Counted from the first letter of the stretch, positions 1 through 8,724 are shown. The stretch: 64,000 nt of DNA from Wukongibacter sp050859025 (GCF_050859025.1 NZ_CP138200.1:1116001-1180000); one strand, 5' to 3'. The notes: a model not told the origin generated them from the sequence alone. Made by a program: numbers and translations.

Positions 1-719
1 TTTCAGGTTTATTGATTCTACTATGGTATTTTGTAGTTGAAAGGGGAATTGTTGAGAGCTTTATTCTTCCCTCGCCAGTAGATGTGATTACTACATTATT
101 TAGAATCCTACCTGAAATCAAATCACATTTAGCAATGACCCTTACAGAGGCTTTTTATGGATTTATATTGTCTATCGCCTTAGCTATATTGTTAGCAATA
201 CTTATGGATAATATTTCTATTTTAAAGAAAGCTATTTATCCACTTTTAGTAGTTTCTCAAACTATACCAATACTGGTCCTGGCACCACTTTTTGCTATGT
301 GGTTTGGTTTAGGGAAATTTCCTAAAATTATCGTGGTTGCTTTAGTATGCTTTTTCCCAATAATAGTGGGTCTGCTAGAGGGCTTTGATTCTATAGATCG
401 GGATTTGATAAACCTGATGAAATCTATGGGTGCTAGTAAACTAAAGATATTTACATTAGTAAAATTTCCTGCTTCTATGGTAAACTTTTTTACAGGACTT
501 AAGGTGGCCGCTACATACTGTATAATGGCTGCATTTATTGGCGAATGGATGGGTGGAAAGGCTGGACTTGGACTCTATATGATAAGGGCCAAAAAATCCT
601 TTTACATAGATAAGGTTTTTGCTATTGTACTTTTGATAGTTGTACTGAGTATGGGATTGTTTAAACTGGTGTCTATAATGCAAAAAATATTGATGCCTTG
701 GAGTAATGAAAATGAATAG
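1..719 (+). CDS. ABC transporter permease, ThiX/SsuC type (5' end cut by window)
   Basis: Membrane permease of a NitT/TauT/thiamine-precursor importer (COG0600 family). The frame is open to the window edge with no stop upstream of the first possible start (TTG at 12), so the N-terminus is probably missing a short piece of the first membrane helix. The visible part has about six hydrophobic segments. Near residues 130-150 it has the cytoplasmic coupling-loop pattern that contacts the ATPase (LMKSMGASKLKIFTLVKFP). It is followed after 20 bp by the substrate-binding lipoprotein and then the ATPase, so the three form one importer. The substrate is inferred from the binding protein and the thiamine-binding-like gene downstream. 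Nitrate, sulfonate or another small molecule cannot be excluded. Confidence 0.85.
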   Translation, partial: SGLLILLWYFVVERGIVESFILPSPVDVITTLFRILPEIKSHLAMTLTEAFYGFILSIALAILLAILMDNISILKKAIYPLLVVSQTIPILVLAPLFAMWFGLGKFPKIIVVALVCFFPIIVGLLEGFDSIDRDLINLMKSMGASKLKIFTLVKFPASMVNFFTGLKVAATYCIMAAFIGEWMGGKAGLGLYMIRAKKSFYIDKVFAIVLLIVVLSMGLFKLVSIMQKILMPWSNENE

Positions 720-739
720 TAAAACTAGGAGGAGATAAC

Positions 740-1789
740 ATGAAGAAATTAGGATTATGCCTATTGGCTGTTATGCTATTAATGGGAACATTAACAGGAT
801 GCCAAGGTGAAAAACCGCAAACGGAGGTTGAACAACCGAAGGAAGCGGATCAACCAGAAAAATCTGAAGAGGCAAAAGAAGAAATTAAAAAGGTAACATT
901 CATCTTAGATTGGCTTCCAAACACAAATCATACAGGTATTTATACTGCCATTGAAGAGGGATATTTTAAGGAAGAAGGCTTAGAGGTTGAAGTTGTACAA
1001 CCCCAAGAAGGAGATTCAAATGCTTTAATTGGAGCCGGCAAGGGCGAATTTGGAATAAGTTCTCAGGAGCAGGTTACTATGGCAAGAACTTCAAAAAATC
1101 CTATACCTATAAAGGCAGTTGCAGCTGTTATTCAGCATAATACATCTGGATTCGCATCTCCGACGGACAAAGGAATTAAAAGCCCAAAGGATTTTGAAGG
1201 AAAGAAATACGGAAGCTGGGGTATTGAATTAGAAAGAGCCTTTTTAAAGACCCTAATGGAAAAAGAGCAGGCAGATTTCGAGAAGCTAGAAATATTCGAC
1301 CTAATGAGCTATGACTTTTTTACAAGTGTTACAAAGGATGTAGATTTTCAATGGATTTTCTATGGTTGGGATGGAATTGCAGCAGAGGTTAAAGATTTTC
1401 CAATAAACTTTATCAAGCTACAGGATGTTGACCCAAAGCTTGATTTTTATACTCCAGTAATTATTACAAACGAAAAGCTTATTGAAACTAATCCTGATCT
1501 TGTTAAGAAATTCCTAAGAGCTGCTACAAAGGGCTATGAATCTGCGATAGAAAATCCAGAGCAATCTGTAGAATATCTTTTAAAGCATGCTCCTGAAACA
1601 GATAGAGATATAGCATTAGCCAGTCAAAAATATTTGGCAGGAGAATACAAGAAAGATGCAGATAGATGGGGAGAAATGAAGCTAGAAATATGGGAGACAT
1701 TTGGTAATTGGATGAATGATAACGGTATACTTGAAAACAAATTAGATGCAAAAGAGGCATTTACAAATGAGTATCTACCAGAAAAATAA
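740..1789 (+). CDS. ABC transporter substrate-binding lipoprotein, ThiY/NMT1 type
   Basis: Extracytoplasmic solute receptor of 349 aa. It starts with a lipoprotein signal peptide (Lys-Lys, hydrophobic stretch, lipobox LTGC at residues 18-21) and then an acidic linker rich in Glu/Lys. The mature domain opens with FILDWLPNTNHTGIY, the hallmark of the NMT1/THI5-like family that binds hydroxymethylpyrimidine or formyl-aminopyrimidine thiamine precursors. A ribosome site AGGAGG lies just before the ATG. It sits between the permease and the ATPase gene and overlaps the latter. The family call is firm. The exact ligand is an inference supported by the MTH1187-like gene at 3214. Confidence 0.85.
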   Translation: MKKLGLCLLAVMLLMGTLTGCQGEKPQTEVEQPKEADQPEKSEEAKEEIKKVTFILDWLPNTNHTGIYTAIEEGYFKEEGLEVEVVQPQEGDSNALIGAGKGEFGISSQEQVTMARTSKNPIPIKAVAAVIQHNTSGFASPTDKGIKSPKDFEGKKYGSWGIELERAFLKTLMEKEQADFEKLEIFDLMSYDFFTSVTKDVDFQWIFYGWDGIAAEVKDFPINFIKLQDVDPKLDFYTPVIITNEKLIETNPDLVKKFLRAATKGYESAIENPEQSVEYLLKHAPETDRDIALASQKYLAGEYKKDADRWGEMKLEIWETFGNWMNDNGILENKLDAKEAFTNEYLPEK

Positions 1790-2516
1790 ACTTCATATTG
1801 AAAATATATATAAAAGCTTTGGTGAAATTTTAGTTGTGGACAATGTATCCTTGGATTTAAGGGAAAATGAATTTGTATCTATACTTGGACCTAGTGGAAG
1901 TGGAAAGAGTACAATCTTTAATATGATAGCAGGATTGCTTAAGCCAGATAAGGGCAATGTTTTTATTGAAGATGAAGATTTCACTGGAAAAAGCGGAAGA
2001 GTAAGCTACATGTATCAAAAAGATTTACTTCTTCCGTGGAAAAAAATAATTGATAACGTATCACTGCCTCTTGTGGTAAAAGGAACTAATAAGAAGAAGG
2101 CTAGAGAAATTGTGCAAAAATATTTTAAGATATTTGGGCTGGAGGGATTTGAACATAAATATCCCTTTCAACTTTCTGGCGGTATGAGGCAAAGAGCGGC
2201 CTTAATGAGGACATATATGTTTTCAGAGGATATAATACTTTTAGATGAACCCTTTGGAGGGCTTGATGCAATAACTAAGAGAAAGATGCAGTATTGGCTT
2301 TTGGATGTATTCCAAAGTCTAAATGCATCGGTATTCTTTATAACCCATGATATAGATGAAGCAATCTTTTTATCCGATAGGATATATATACTCTCCGATA
2401 GGCCAGCAAAGGTTAGAGCTGAGATTGAGGTTGATTTACCCAAGCCTAGGAACAATCAGATTGTTACCACATCAAGGTTTAATGAAATAAAAAAGGATAT
2501 AATGAATATACTTTAG
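1767..2516 (+). CDS. ABC transporter ATP-binding protein, ThiZ/SsuB type
   Basis: ATPase of the importer, 249 aa from the chosen start. Walker A GPSGSGKST, the Q-loop, signature LSGGMRQRAALMRT, Walker B IILLDEP and the switch His (FITHDIDEA) are all present. It belongs to the TauB/SsuB/ThiZ group. The open frame begins at 1746, but ATG 1767 is preferred because AGAGG lies 9 nt upstream. It overlaps the binding-protein gene by 23 bp, which suggests translational coupling. Confidence 0.87.
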   Translation: MSIYQKNKLHIENIYKSFGEILVVDNVSLDLRENEFVSILGPSGSGKSTIFNMIAGLLKPDKGNVFIEDEDFTGKSGRVSYMYQKDLLLPWKKIIDNVSLPLVVKGTNKKKAREIVQKYFKIFGLEGFEHKYPFQLSGGMRQRAALMRTYMFSEDIILLDEPFGGLDAITKRKMQYWLLDVFQSLNASVFFITHDIDEAIFLSDRIYILSDRPAKVRAEIEVDLPKPRNNQIVTTSRFNEIKKDIMNIL

Positions 2517-2563
2517 ATTTATGATTATAGAATCTACAATTGACGAAAGGGGTGTTATTAGGG

Positions 2564-3235
2564 ATGACTTTTTTTAACAAAGAAGCAAGTGGATATGACT
2601 CATGGTACAAAACCAAGCTTGGAGGCTTTATTGATAAAGTAGAGACTGGTATGGCATTTAAACTCTTTAAACCAGAAAAGGGAATGAAGGTTTTAGATAT
2701 TGGTTGTGGAACGGGAAACTTTAGTATAAAGCTAGCTGAGATGGGATGTAAAGTAGTTGGAATTGATATTTCAGATGAAATGCTTAATAAAGCTAGGAAA
2801 AAGGCTGAAGCACTAGAGCTAGATATTGAGTTTTATACTATGGATGTCTATAACTTAGAGTTTGAAGATGAGTCCTTTGACGCAGCTTTTTCAATGGCAG
2901 CCTTTGAATTTATAAAAGAACCAGATAAAGCATTGGATGAAATATTTAGAGTAGTTAGAGAAAACTCTCAGATATTGATAGGAACTATCAGTAGAGATAG
3001 TAAGTGGGGACAGTTATATTTAAGTGAAGGATTTCAAAAAAATACAGTATTTAAATATGCTAATTTTAAGACCTTAGAAGATTTATGTAGTCTTAAAAAA
3101 GAAAAGCTCGTTGATAAGGGACAATGCCTATTTATTCCACCTAATTCTGAGGAAGAAGATATAAATATGGAAAATGAAATCAGACTTTCAAAGAGTGAAA
3201 GAGGTGGATTTATATGTGCTCTATGGAAAAAATAG
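2564..3235 (+). CDS. SAM-dependent methyltransferase, class I
   Basis: Cytoplasmic methyltransferase of 223 aa with the Rossmann motif I VLDIGCGTGNFS followed by the acidic ribose-binding Asp (VVGIDIS) and motif II/III features of the UbiE/Methyltransf_11 group. ATG 2564 is preferred over TTG 2540 because GAAAGGGG stands at the right distance before it. It lies 47 bp after the ABC ATPase and overlaps the next gene by 22 bp, so it is probably in the same transcript. The methyl acceptor cannot be read from sequence. Confidence 0.8.
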   Translation: MTFFNKEASGYDSWYKTKLGGFIDKVETGMAFKLFKPEKGMKVLDIGCGTGNFSIKLAEMGCKVVGIDISDEMLNKARKKAEALELDIEFYTMDVYNLEFEDESFDAAFSMAAFEFIKEPDKALDEIFRVVRENSQILIGTISRDSKWGQLYLSEGFQKNTVFKYANFKTLEDLCSLKKEKLVDKGQCLFIPPNSEEEDINMENEIRLSKSERGGFICALWKK

Positions 3236-3477
3236 CTTCATGTGAAATATGCTATATTCCAATTATAAGTAAGGATTATATAGAGGATGTAAATAAGGTT
3301 ATTGAAATTATAAAGGCCTATAAATTAGAATATACTGTAGGCATTTTATCAACAACTATAAGAGGAAATAAGGAGAATATATTTAGCTTAATAAAGGAAA
3401 TATACGATAAAATGGATGAAGTATCAAGCTTTACAATGGATATAAAAATATCAAATATTTGTGGATGTAGTAAATAG
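3214..3477 (+). CDS. MTH1187/YkoF-like thiamine-binding domain protein
   Basis: Small 87 aa protein of the MTH1187 (UPF0045/DUF77) type. Strand and helix order fit the ferredoxin-like fold: an N-terminal strand EICYIPI, a helix DVNKVIEIIKAY, the strand YTVGILSTTIRG, a second helix and a last strand MDIKIS. Relatives such as YkoF and MTH1187 bind thiamine or its pyrimidine part, and genes for them often sit with thiamine-precursor importers. That agrees with the three ABC genes upstream. GAGGTGG lies 7 nt before ATG 3214. The extreme C-terminus ends in a CxC-like tail (CGCSK), which is unusual for the family. Confidence 0.7.
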   Translation: MCSMEKIASCEICYIPIISKDYIEDVNKVIEIIKAYKLEYTVGILSTTIRGNKENIFSLIKEIYDKMDEVSSFTMDIKISNICGCSK

Positions 3478-3559
3478 AAATTGAAAAAGCAATTTTATTT
3501 TAAGATTACCCTCATGTAGATAATAAGACTGTCATTATTATTTATATGGGGGATTTTTT

Positions 3560-3727
3560 ATGAGTAATAACTATGACAAGGAGTTACTATTTCCCGGGAA
3601 AAAATGATGAAAATAGACAGCAAAAACCCAATAATAGAATAGAAATTTTTAAATAATTTGCCGAAAATGAAGATTATCGTAGGAGAAAAAACGACTCTGA
3701 TTTTAAGTTAAGAAGGTATTATATGTA
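3560..3727 (+). pseudogene. Possible decayed small gene
   Basis: An ATG at 3560 behind TATGGGGG opens a 15-codon frame that stops just after a run of six A. If one A is removed, the frame continues for about 40 more codons, interrupted by a single TAA, to a stop at 3725-3727. The implied protein is short, charged and polar (many Asn, Lys, Arg, Glu). I do not recognise it. One frameshift in a homopolymer plus one stop is the pattern of a recently broken small gene, but chance is possible at this length. Confidence 0.25.
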
Positions 3728-3817
3728 AATTGAAAAGAAAAATTCAATAAATATCTAGAACAGGAAAATTTGTAGGTCTGAGAGCTAGTAGCTAAAATAT
3801 GTAACAGAAAGAATGAT

Positions 3818-3904
3818 TGTAACATAATTGTTACATATAGTCTTGAATAGGTTGGGTTGCAAAGATTTTAAATAATATAACGGAGCTAATATAAAAATGT
3901 TACA
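3818..3904. promoter_or_regulatory. Probable activator sites (TGTAACA dyad)
   Basis: A perfect 7+7 inverted repeat with a 4-base centre, TGTAACATAATTGTTACA, lies at 3818-3835. Single half sites lie at 3800-3806 (TGTAACA) and 3898-3904 (TGTTACA). They stand about 60-165 bp upstream of the sigma-54-type promoter at 3963, the usual distance for enhancer-binding proteins. The likely binder is the activator encoded at 6735-8159. Related half sites occur before the second sigma-54 promoter. Confidence 0.55.
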
Positions 3905-3962
3905 TATGCTTTAAGAACTATACTAATCAATGAGAAAAACAGTGGATTTTAAGATTAAGTCC

Positions 3963-3981
3963 TTTGGCATAAAAGTTGCTA
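3963..3981 (+). promoter_or_regulatory. Sigma-54 promoter for the symporter operon
   Basis: TTGGCATAAAAGTTGCT matches the -24/-12 consensus (TTGGCAC-N5-TTGCT). The invariant GG (3966-3967) and GC (3978-3979) have the required 10-base gap. Transcription would begin near 3991, about 60 bp before the small membrane gene at 4054. Confidence 0.7.
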
Positions 3982-4053
3982 CTAAACATTAGTAAGATCG
4001 ATGTAGAGAGGAGGATAGGCTTAATAAAAACACTAAAATAGAGGAGGTAAATT

Positions 4054-4506
4054 ATGAATATAGGAAATAAGAGAACAGGTATTATTATTGTTATTACAGT
4101 TCTTTGGGTTTTTATTACATTAAGTGGATGGAGTGGAAGCTGGTTTGCAGGGCTAATATCTAGTGTAATATTAATGCTTCTTTATATGATCCTTGGGTCA
4201 GCTAAAAATGGGAGGTTAAGTAAAAAATTATTGATATATCCCTTATTATCATGGTCAGTACTATGGATTATAGGATTTTTCTTTTCAAAATATTATGCTG
4301 ACATTTTTACCGGTAGAATCCCTGACTTTACAATATTAGGCTTTCACCCTTCCTTTGCCTTTACTATTTTAACATATTGGATTGGTGGAGTTCTTACATT
4401 AACCTTAGGATTTTACTTTTTTGCAGATCACTGGTTGTCCGATGAAGATTGGAATAATTTCAAAGATAGGATCAAATCAATTAATAGTGCAAAGGGGGAA
4501 ATCTAA
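4054..4506 (+). CDS. Small membrane protein, probable symporter partner
   Basis: 150 aa protein with four predicted hydrophobic segments (about residues 9-28, 30-47, 59-78, 103-125) and a charged C-terminal tail. AGGAGGT precedes the ATG. Its stop codon is directly followed by the ATG of the sodium:solute symporter, so the two are translationally linked. This resembles the small auxiliary membrane proteins found beside some SSS transporters (as with YhdT and PanF), but I see no sequence signature that proves homology. The function is inferred from position only. Confidence 0.6.
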   Translation: MNIGNKRTGIIIVITVLWVFITLSGWSGSWFAGLISSVILMLLYMILGSAKNGRLSKKLLIYPLLSWSVLWIIGFFFSKYYADIFTGRIPDFTILGFHPSFAFTILTYWIGGVLTLTLGFYFFADHWLSDEDWNNFKDRIKSINSAKGEI

Positions 4507-6033
4507 ATGTCAAGTGGAGTTAAATATTTGATAATGGCATTCTCTTTTGGAATGATTATTGTATCATTTCTAATAGGCTGGACTGCAAAGAAAAAGGCTT
4601 CAGATCCTCAATCCTTCTTCGGAGGAACGGCCCTTTTTGGACCCTTAACCCTTAGTTTGTCTACGATCGCGGCAGTAGCAAGTGCCTTTGCTATAGTAGG
4701 GGTTCCTGGGATTATTTATTCATTTGGTAATACAATGACATTATGGATGCTGTCCTCTGGAGCATTTGCAATGGCTTATTTAGCTATTGGCAAGAAAATT
4801 AGAGCAATGGCTGAAGTAGGTTCAATTGCAAGTCTAGGAGATATATCGGACTTGAGATTCAATGGACATAGAGGAATTAAAGCTACATTGTCAGTTGTAC
4901 TTTTCTTGGGTGCAATAGCATATTTAGCATCACAAATAAGTGCTACATCTGCGTTATTTGCCCATTTATTAGGATGGAATCCAATGGTAGCAGGATTTTT
5001 TATATTTGGGATTCTAACTATTTATACAGCTCTAAGCGGAGAAGTCGGAGGAGTTCTTACTCAGGCTTTTCAAGGATTGATAATGGTATTAGCAGGTATA
5101 ATTATGATTATTGCCTTCTTTTCTATTACAGGAGGTTTTGAAAATATTGTCGAAGTTGTTTCAAATGCTGGGAAGGTTACGGGTAGCGTTGGTGGTAAAG
5201 AAGTGATTAAAGAATTTAGTCCTGATATGCTGGATGCATGGGGAATACTACCAGGTTCAATTGCAATGACTTGGATGTTCATACCTATACTAGGCACAAT
5301 GGGTCAGCCGCAAGTATTAACTAGAATGTATGCTTTAAAGGATCCAAAAGATATGCCAAGGTTAGGTTTGTATGCAGCATTGGGTCATATGATTGTTGGT
5401 CTTTTTGCAGTGACTATGGCATATGCGGCACTTTATCTTGTTGGAAAAGGTATTATACCTCCTATCACAAAGGTCGACAATACTATATTTGCAGTTGCAG
5501 ATTATGTTGGAGTATATGCCCAATTATTTGTTTACGCAGCGATACTTGCTGCATCAATGTCAACGGCAAGTATGTTTCTGACATTATCTTCTAACATTAT
5601 TTCGAGGGATTTGCCTAATGCATTGGGTAAAAAACTAGACTCTAAAAAACAGATGCAGATTTCAAGAATTACTACCTTCATAATAGGTATCTTTGCAATA
5701 ATGTTTGCCATATTTAGTGGTGAAGCGGTGGCGATATTAGGTACATTTGGATGGGGAACGTTAATGTCAGCGACATTTCCAGTTTTCATTACGGGTTTAT
5801 TATGGAAAAGGGCAAGTAGTCAAGGAGTTTTTTCTGGTTTAATAACTGCTTTAATATTGAATGTTACAGCCTTGATATTAAATAGAACTGGATTTAAATG
5901 GCCCGGTGGCTTGCCGTGGTATGTCAATGTAATTACCGCGGCACTAGTTGTAACAGTTGTAGTTTCATTATGTACAAAGGGTGCTACGGGGAATGAACTT
6001 GATAAGAGAGTTGAAGCCGTTATAGATCTATAG
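4507..6033 (+). CDS. Sodium:solute symporter (SSS family)
   Basis: 508 aa integral membrane protein with about 13 hydrophobic segments, the usual length for the SSS family (PutP, PanF, acetate and carboxylate carriers). Family-like stretches include GGTALFGPLTLSLSTIAAVAS near the N-terminus, YTALSGEVGGVLTQAFQG in the middle and GILTIYTALSG before it. It would import an organic substrate with Na+. It lies immediately after the small membrane gene, before a flavoprotein gene, and behind the sigma-54 promoter at 3963. The substrate is unknown. The CoA-transferase operon under the same kind of promoter hints at a carboxylate. Confidence 0.85.
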   Translation: MSSGVKYLIMAFSFGMIIVSFLIGWTAKKKASDPQSFFGGTALFGPLTLSLSTIAAVASAFAIVGVPGIIYSFGNTMTLWMLSSGAFAMAYLAIGKKIRAMAEVGSIASLGDISDLRFNGHRGIKATLSVVLFLGAIAYLASQISATSALFAHLLGWNPMVAGFFIFGILTIYTALSGEVGGVLTQAFQGLIMVLAGIIMIIAFFSITGGFENIVEVVSNAGKVTGSVGGKEVIKEFSPDMLDAWGILPGSIAMTWMFIPILGTMGQPQVLTRMYALKDPKDMPRLGLYAALGHMIVGLFAVTMAYAALYLVGKGIIPPITKVDNTIFAVADYVGVYAQLFVYAAILAASMSTASMFLTLSSNIISRDLPNALGKKLDSKKQMQISRITTFIIGIFAIMFAIFSGEAVAILGTFGWGTLMSATFPVFITGLLWKRASSQGVFSGLITALILNVTALILNRTGFKWPGGLPWYVNVITAALVVTVVVSLCTKGATGNELDKRVEAVIDL

Positions 6034-6057
6034 ACGTATCATATGAGGAGGATGTTT

Positions 6058-6669
6058 ATGAAGGTTTTAGGTATATGTGGAAGTCCTAGGGTAGGAAATA
6101 CTGAATACTATATCAAAGTAGTTTTGGAAGAACTGAAGGAAAAGGGCTTTGAAGCAGAGTATATTAGACTAAGAAATAAGAGCATAAGCCAATGTGAAGG
6201 ATGCTATGGCTGTATAGAAAACAAAAAATGTGTAGTGGAAGATGATTTTCAAGAAATCTTTAATAAGATGTTAGAAGCGGATGGATTTATTGTTGGTTCA
6301 CCGGTCTATAATGGGTCAATAACCCCAAGGTTAAAGGCACTATTAGATAGAGCAGGATTTTCTGCAAGGTGGATGAAGAATGATTTAGAGACAAGTGGAG
6401 GGAAATACGATTGGGGACAGATGCCATTCTCAAGAAAAATCTTTGCTCCAATAACAGTTGCAAGAAAAACAGGTCAGACCTTTGCCTTTGCACAGCTAGC
6501 TCTATGGGCAACCGTTAATGATTTCATTATAACAGGATCAAATTATTGGACTGTTGGCTCGGCAGGAACATCTGGCAGTGTCAATGCAAATGAAGATACA
6601 GAAGGAATAAGTATAATGCAGCATTTAGCAGGAAATATAGACTATGTGATTAAAAAGTTGAAGTCATAA
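6058..6669 (+). CDS. Iron-sulfur flavoprotein-like NAD(P)H/FMN reductase
   Basis: 203 aa flavodoxin-fold protein. The N-terminal GICGSPRVGNTE loop binds FMN phosphate. CEGCYGCIENKKC (near residues 49-61) gives the compact C-x2-C-x2-C-x5-C spacing seen in archaeal and clostridial iron-sulfur flavoproteins (Isf), which bind one 4Fe-4S cluster. VGSPVYNGSITPRLKALLDR is the second flavin-binding region. ATG 6058 is preferred because AGGAGG at 6046-6051 is 6 nt upstream. An upstream in-frame ATG at 6043 lacks a site. It is the last gene of the sigma-54 symporter operon. The electron acceptor is unknown. Confidence 0.8.
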   Translation: MKVLGICGSPRVGNTEYYIKVVLEELKEKGFEAEYIRLRNKSISQCEGCYGCIENKKCVVEDDFQEIFNKMLEADGFIVGSPVYNGSITPRLKALLDRAGFSARWMKNDLETSGGKYDWGQMPFSRKIFAPITVARKTGQTFAFAQLALWATVNDFIITGSNYWTVGSAGTSGSVNANEDTEGISIMQHLAGNIDYVIKKLKS

Positions 6670-6686
6670 AGTCTAGAATAAAATCA

Positions 6687-6730
6687 AAGGGGCTTAGCTC
6701 ATAAGAAAACTTTATGAGATAGCCCCTTGT
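6687..6730. terminator. Bidirectional hairpin terminator
   Basis: AAGGGGCT-TAGCTCATAA pairs with TTATGAGAT-AGCCCCTT around a short A-rich loop. It lies between the convergent flavoprotein gene and the sigma-54 activator gene and can serve both. Confidence 0.75.
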
Positions 6731-6734
6731 ACTA

Positions 6735-8159
6735 TTATATATTACGATTTTTAAGCTTTCTATAAAGAGTCATTCGTTTAATACCAAGCATTTCAGCAGC
6801 CTTTGACTTATTATCATCACATATCTTTAAAGTATCCTCTATTATTTTAAGCTCGATATCCTTAAGTATATTGTTCAGGGACCCTTTCTTAGATAATAAA
6901 TCCGAGGTATCATATGAGTTTGCTATGTTTTTTAAGTTGCTTTCTAGTATATCCTTAGGAATTGAGGATTTAGTAACCTGTTCTCCTATGGTTATTACCA
7001 TTGAACGATAGACAATGTTTTTCAACTCTCTAATATTGCCAGGCCAGTTATAAGTAGATAATATCGATACAGCCTCTTTAGAAAAGGTTTTCTTGATCCC
7101 GTTCTTTTGATAGAGGGAAGATTTAAAATGTTCTATTAACAATGGTATATCCTCAGGTCTTTCGCGTAAAGAAGGTATATTTAGATTTAAAACATTTAAC
7201 CTATAATATAAGTCAGCTCTAAATCTTTTTTCCTCTACTTTTTTTAGCAGGTCATGATTTGTTGCTGCAATGACTCTGACATTAATATCTATGGATTTAT
7301 TGCTTCCTATTTTTTCGATTTGATTTTCCTGTAATACTCTTAAAAGCTTCGATTGCATATTAAGGGGTAAATCACCTATTTCATCTAAAAAGATTGTTCC
7401 GTATTGTGCCAACTCAAATTTACCAATCTTACCTGATTTGTTTGCACCAGTAAATGATCCGCCTTCATAGCCGAAAAGCTCTGACTCTAATAATGTTTCT
7501 GGTATTGCAGCACAGTTAATACTTACAAAGGGCTGGGTATTTCTATTACTACTACTATGAATAGCATGGGCAAACAATTCCTTACCTACACCGCTTTCTC
7601 CTGTAATTAAGACAGGCAAGTCGGTTTTAGCAAATGATTGGGCTCGAGCTTTGAAATGTCTAAGGAGAGAGGATTGGGTAATTATATTATCAAATGTATA
7701 TCTGGCTTTGAAGTTAGAATTATTACTAAGACTATTGCTGTTACTCACTGGCTTTATAGAATTAATGATTGAATTTCTAATATTCTTAGCACTTGTCAAG
7801 GTTTCAATATCATCTAGCACTATTATTCCAGCTCCACCAATAACCTTGTCACCATCAAGAATAGGTATTCTGTCTACAATGGCCTCTTTTCCATTTGCAA
7901 ACCTATGCTTATGACCTATTTCAGGTATTCCCGTTTTAAGAACTATAGGAAGCCTAGTCGTGTCGTCAATTTCCCAAAGATGCTTACCTACTACCTCCGA
8001 TAAAGGGGTTTCCATAAAGTTTAAAAAGGCTTGATTCATAACAATGACATTACAATCTACGTCTACAAAATTAATAGGAAGAGGAAGTCTGTTAAATAAG
8101 GACGCAGGCATGCTATTAAAAAATTCATCTATTTTATTTTGATGGTTGAACTTATACAT
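6735..8159 (-). CDS. Sigma-54-dependent transcriptional activator (PAS, AAA+, Fis HTH)
   Basis: 474 aa. Residues about 10-120 look like a PAS sensor domain (ITVV-type strands, EVVGKHLWEID). The AAA+ core has Walker A GESGVGKE, the sigma-54 contact loop as GSFTGA (variant of GAFTGA), Walker B GTIFLDEIGDLP and the arginine-finger region FRADLYYRLNVL. The C-terminus has a Fis-type helix-turn-helix (NKSKAAEMLGIKRMTLYRKLKN). There is no receiver domain, so the PAS domain probably senses a small ligand or redox state directly. Both neighbouring operons have sigma-54 promoters and shared TGTAACA half sites, so this protein most likely controls them. Confidence 0.92.
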   Translation of the reverse strand: MYKFNHQNKIDEFFNSMPASLFNRLPLPINFVDVDCNVIVMNQAFLNFMETPLSEVVGKHLWEIDDTTRLPIVLKTGIPEIGHKHRFANGKEAIVDRIPILDGDKVIGGAGIIVLDDIETLTSAKNIRNSIINSIKPVSNSNSLSNNSNFKARYTFDNIITQSSLLRHFKARAQSFAKTDLPVLITGESGVGKELFAHAIHSSSNRNTQPFVSINCAAIPETLLESELFGYEGGSFTGANKSGKIGKFELAQYGTIFLDEIGDLPLNMQSKLLRVLQENQIEKIGSNKSIDINVRVIAATNHDLLKKVEEKRFRADLYYRLNVLNLNIPSLRERPEDIPLLIEHFKSSLYQKNGIKKTFSKEAVSILSTYNWPGNIRELKNIVYRSMVITIGEQVTKSSIPKDILESNLKNIANSYDTSDLLSKKGSLNNILKDIELKIIEDTLKICDDNKSKAAEMLGIKRMTLYRKLKNRNI

Positions 8160-8230
8160 GGATTCACCTCTAAACCTTCTTTTGTAATTATTATAGCATT
8201 AAAATTATGCCATTATAAGAAGCAATTATA

Positions 8231-8338
8231 TATATAGGGTTTACATAGTAAAACTTAATTTATACATGTACAAATACTCAGTGCTTCTGGGAGTTTTGGA
8301 CATGTATAAATTAAAGTCTTTACTTAAATTCCTATATG
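8231..8338. repeat. Palindromic repeat, family 1, full copy
   Basis: About 108 bp imperfect inverted repeat. It runs from TATATAGGGTTTACA through AATTTATACATGT to the mirror ACATGTATAAATT and AAATTCCTATAT. The same outer and inner parts recur at 17307, 19237, 19344, 23324, 39336 and 51521. It lies upstream of the activator gene. Confidence 0.7.
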
Positions 8339-8439
8339 CACTATTAAGATTTAAAATAAATTTTTGTGAAAATAGTGAATGCTTATAGATTTTTTCACAT
8401 AAATTTATTTGATTTCAAACTTTCTTATCTCTAGAGTAG

Positions 8440-8544
8440 TGTAACAATTTTGATAAATGTAACTATTGAATGTATTACATACCAAGAATAGCTTATTACG
8501 GGTTATTTATAAGAAAGCTTTTAGAAAAGTAACTAATTGTTGCA
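8440..8544. promoter_or_regulatory. Cluster of TGTAAC-type half sites
   Basis: TGTAACA (8440-8446), TGTAAC (8458-8463), TGTATTACA (8471-8479) and GTAACTAATTGTTGCA (8529-8544) stand about 165-270 bp before the sigma-54 promoter at 8707. They resemble the perfect dyad at 3818 but are more degenerate. They are probably upstream activator sites for the protein encoded at 6735-8159. Confidence 0.45.
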
Positions 8545-8706
8545 ATATAAAATATCTAAGATTGAAATGTAAAATTTGAAAATTGGACTATATTTATTAA
8601 AAGAATTTTGTCCATATATAAGAAAACTATGAATAATACACGTCAGATATGCCTAGTAATTTCTAAAAAAAACAACTAAGAATTATTGTTTAATTCTTTA
8701 TAAGAA

Positions 8707-8724
8707 TTGGCAGGGCTTTTGCTT
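8707..8724 (+). promoter_or_regulatory. Sigma-54 promoter for the FabH-like/CoA-transferase operon
   Basis: TTGGCAGGGCTTTTGCTT fits the -24/-12 consensus. GG at 8709-8710 and GC at 8721-8722 have the exact 10-base gap. The predicted start is near 8734, about 80 bp before the ATG at 8817. Confidence 0.75.

Noticed and set aside
1..700. TPP riboswitch for the thiamine-type importer
   Set aside because: No CUGAGA-type core is visible; any such element would lie before the window.
8231..8338. CRISPR array or phage attachment site from the repeats
   Set aside because: Copies are single, palindromic and dispersed, without regular spacers, cas genes or an integrase.
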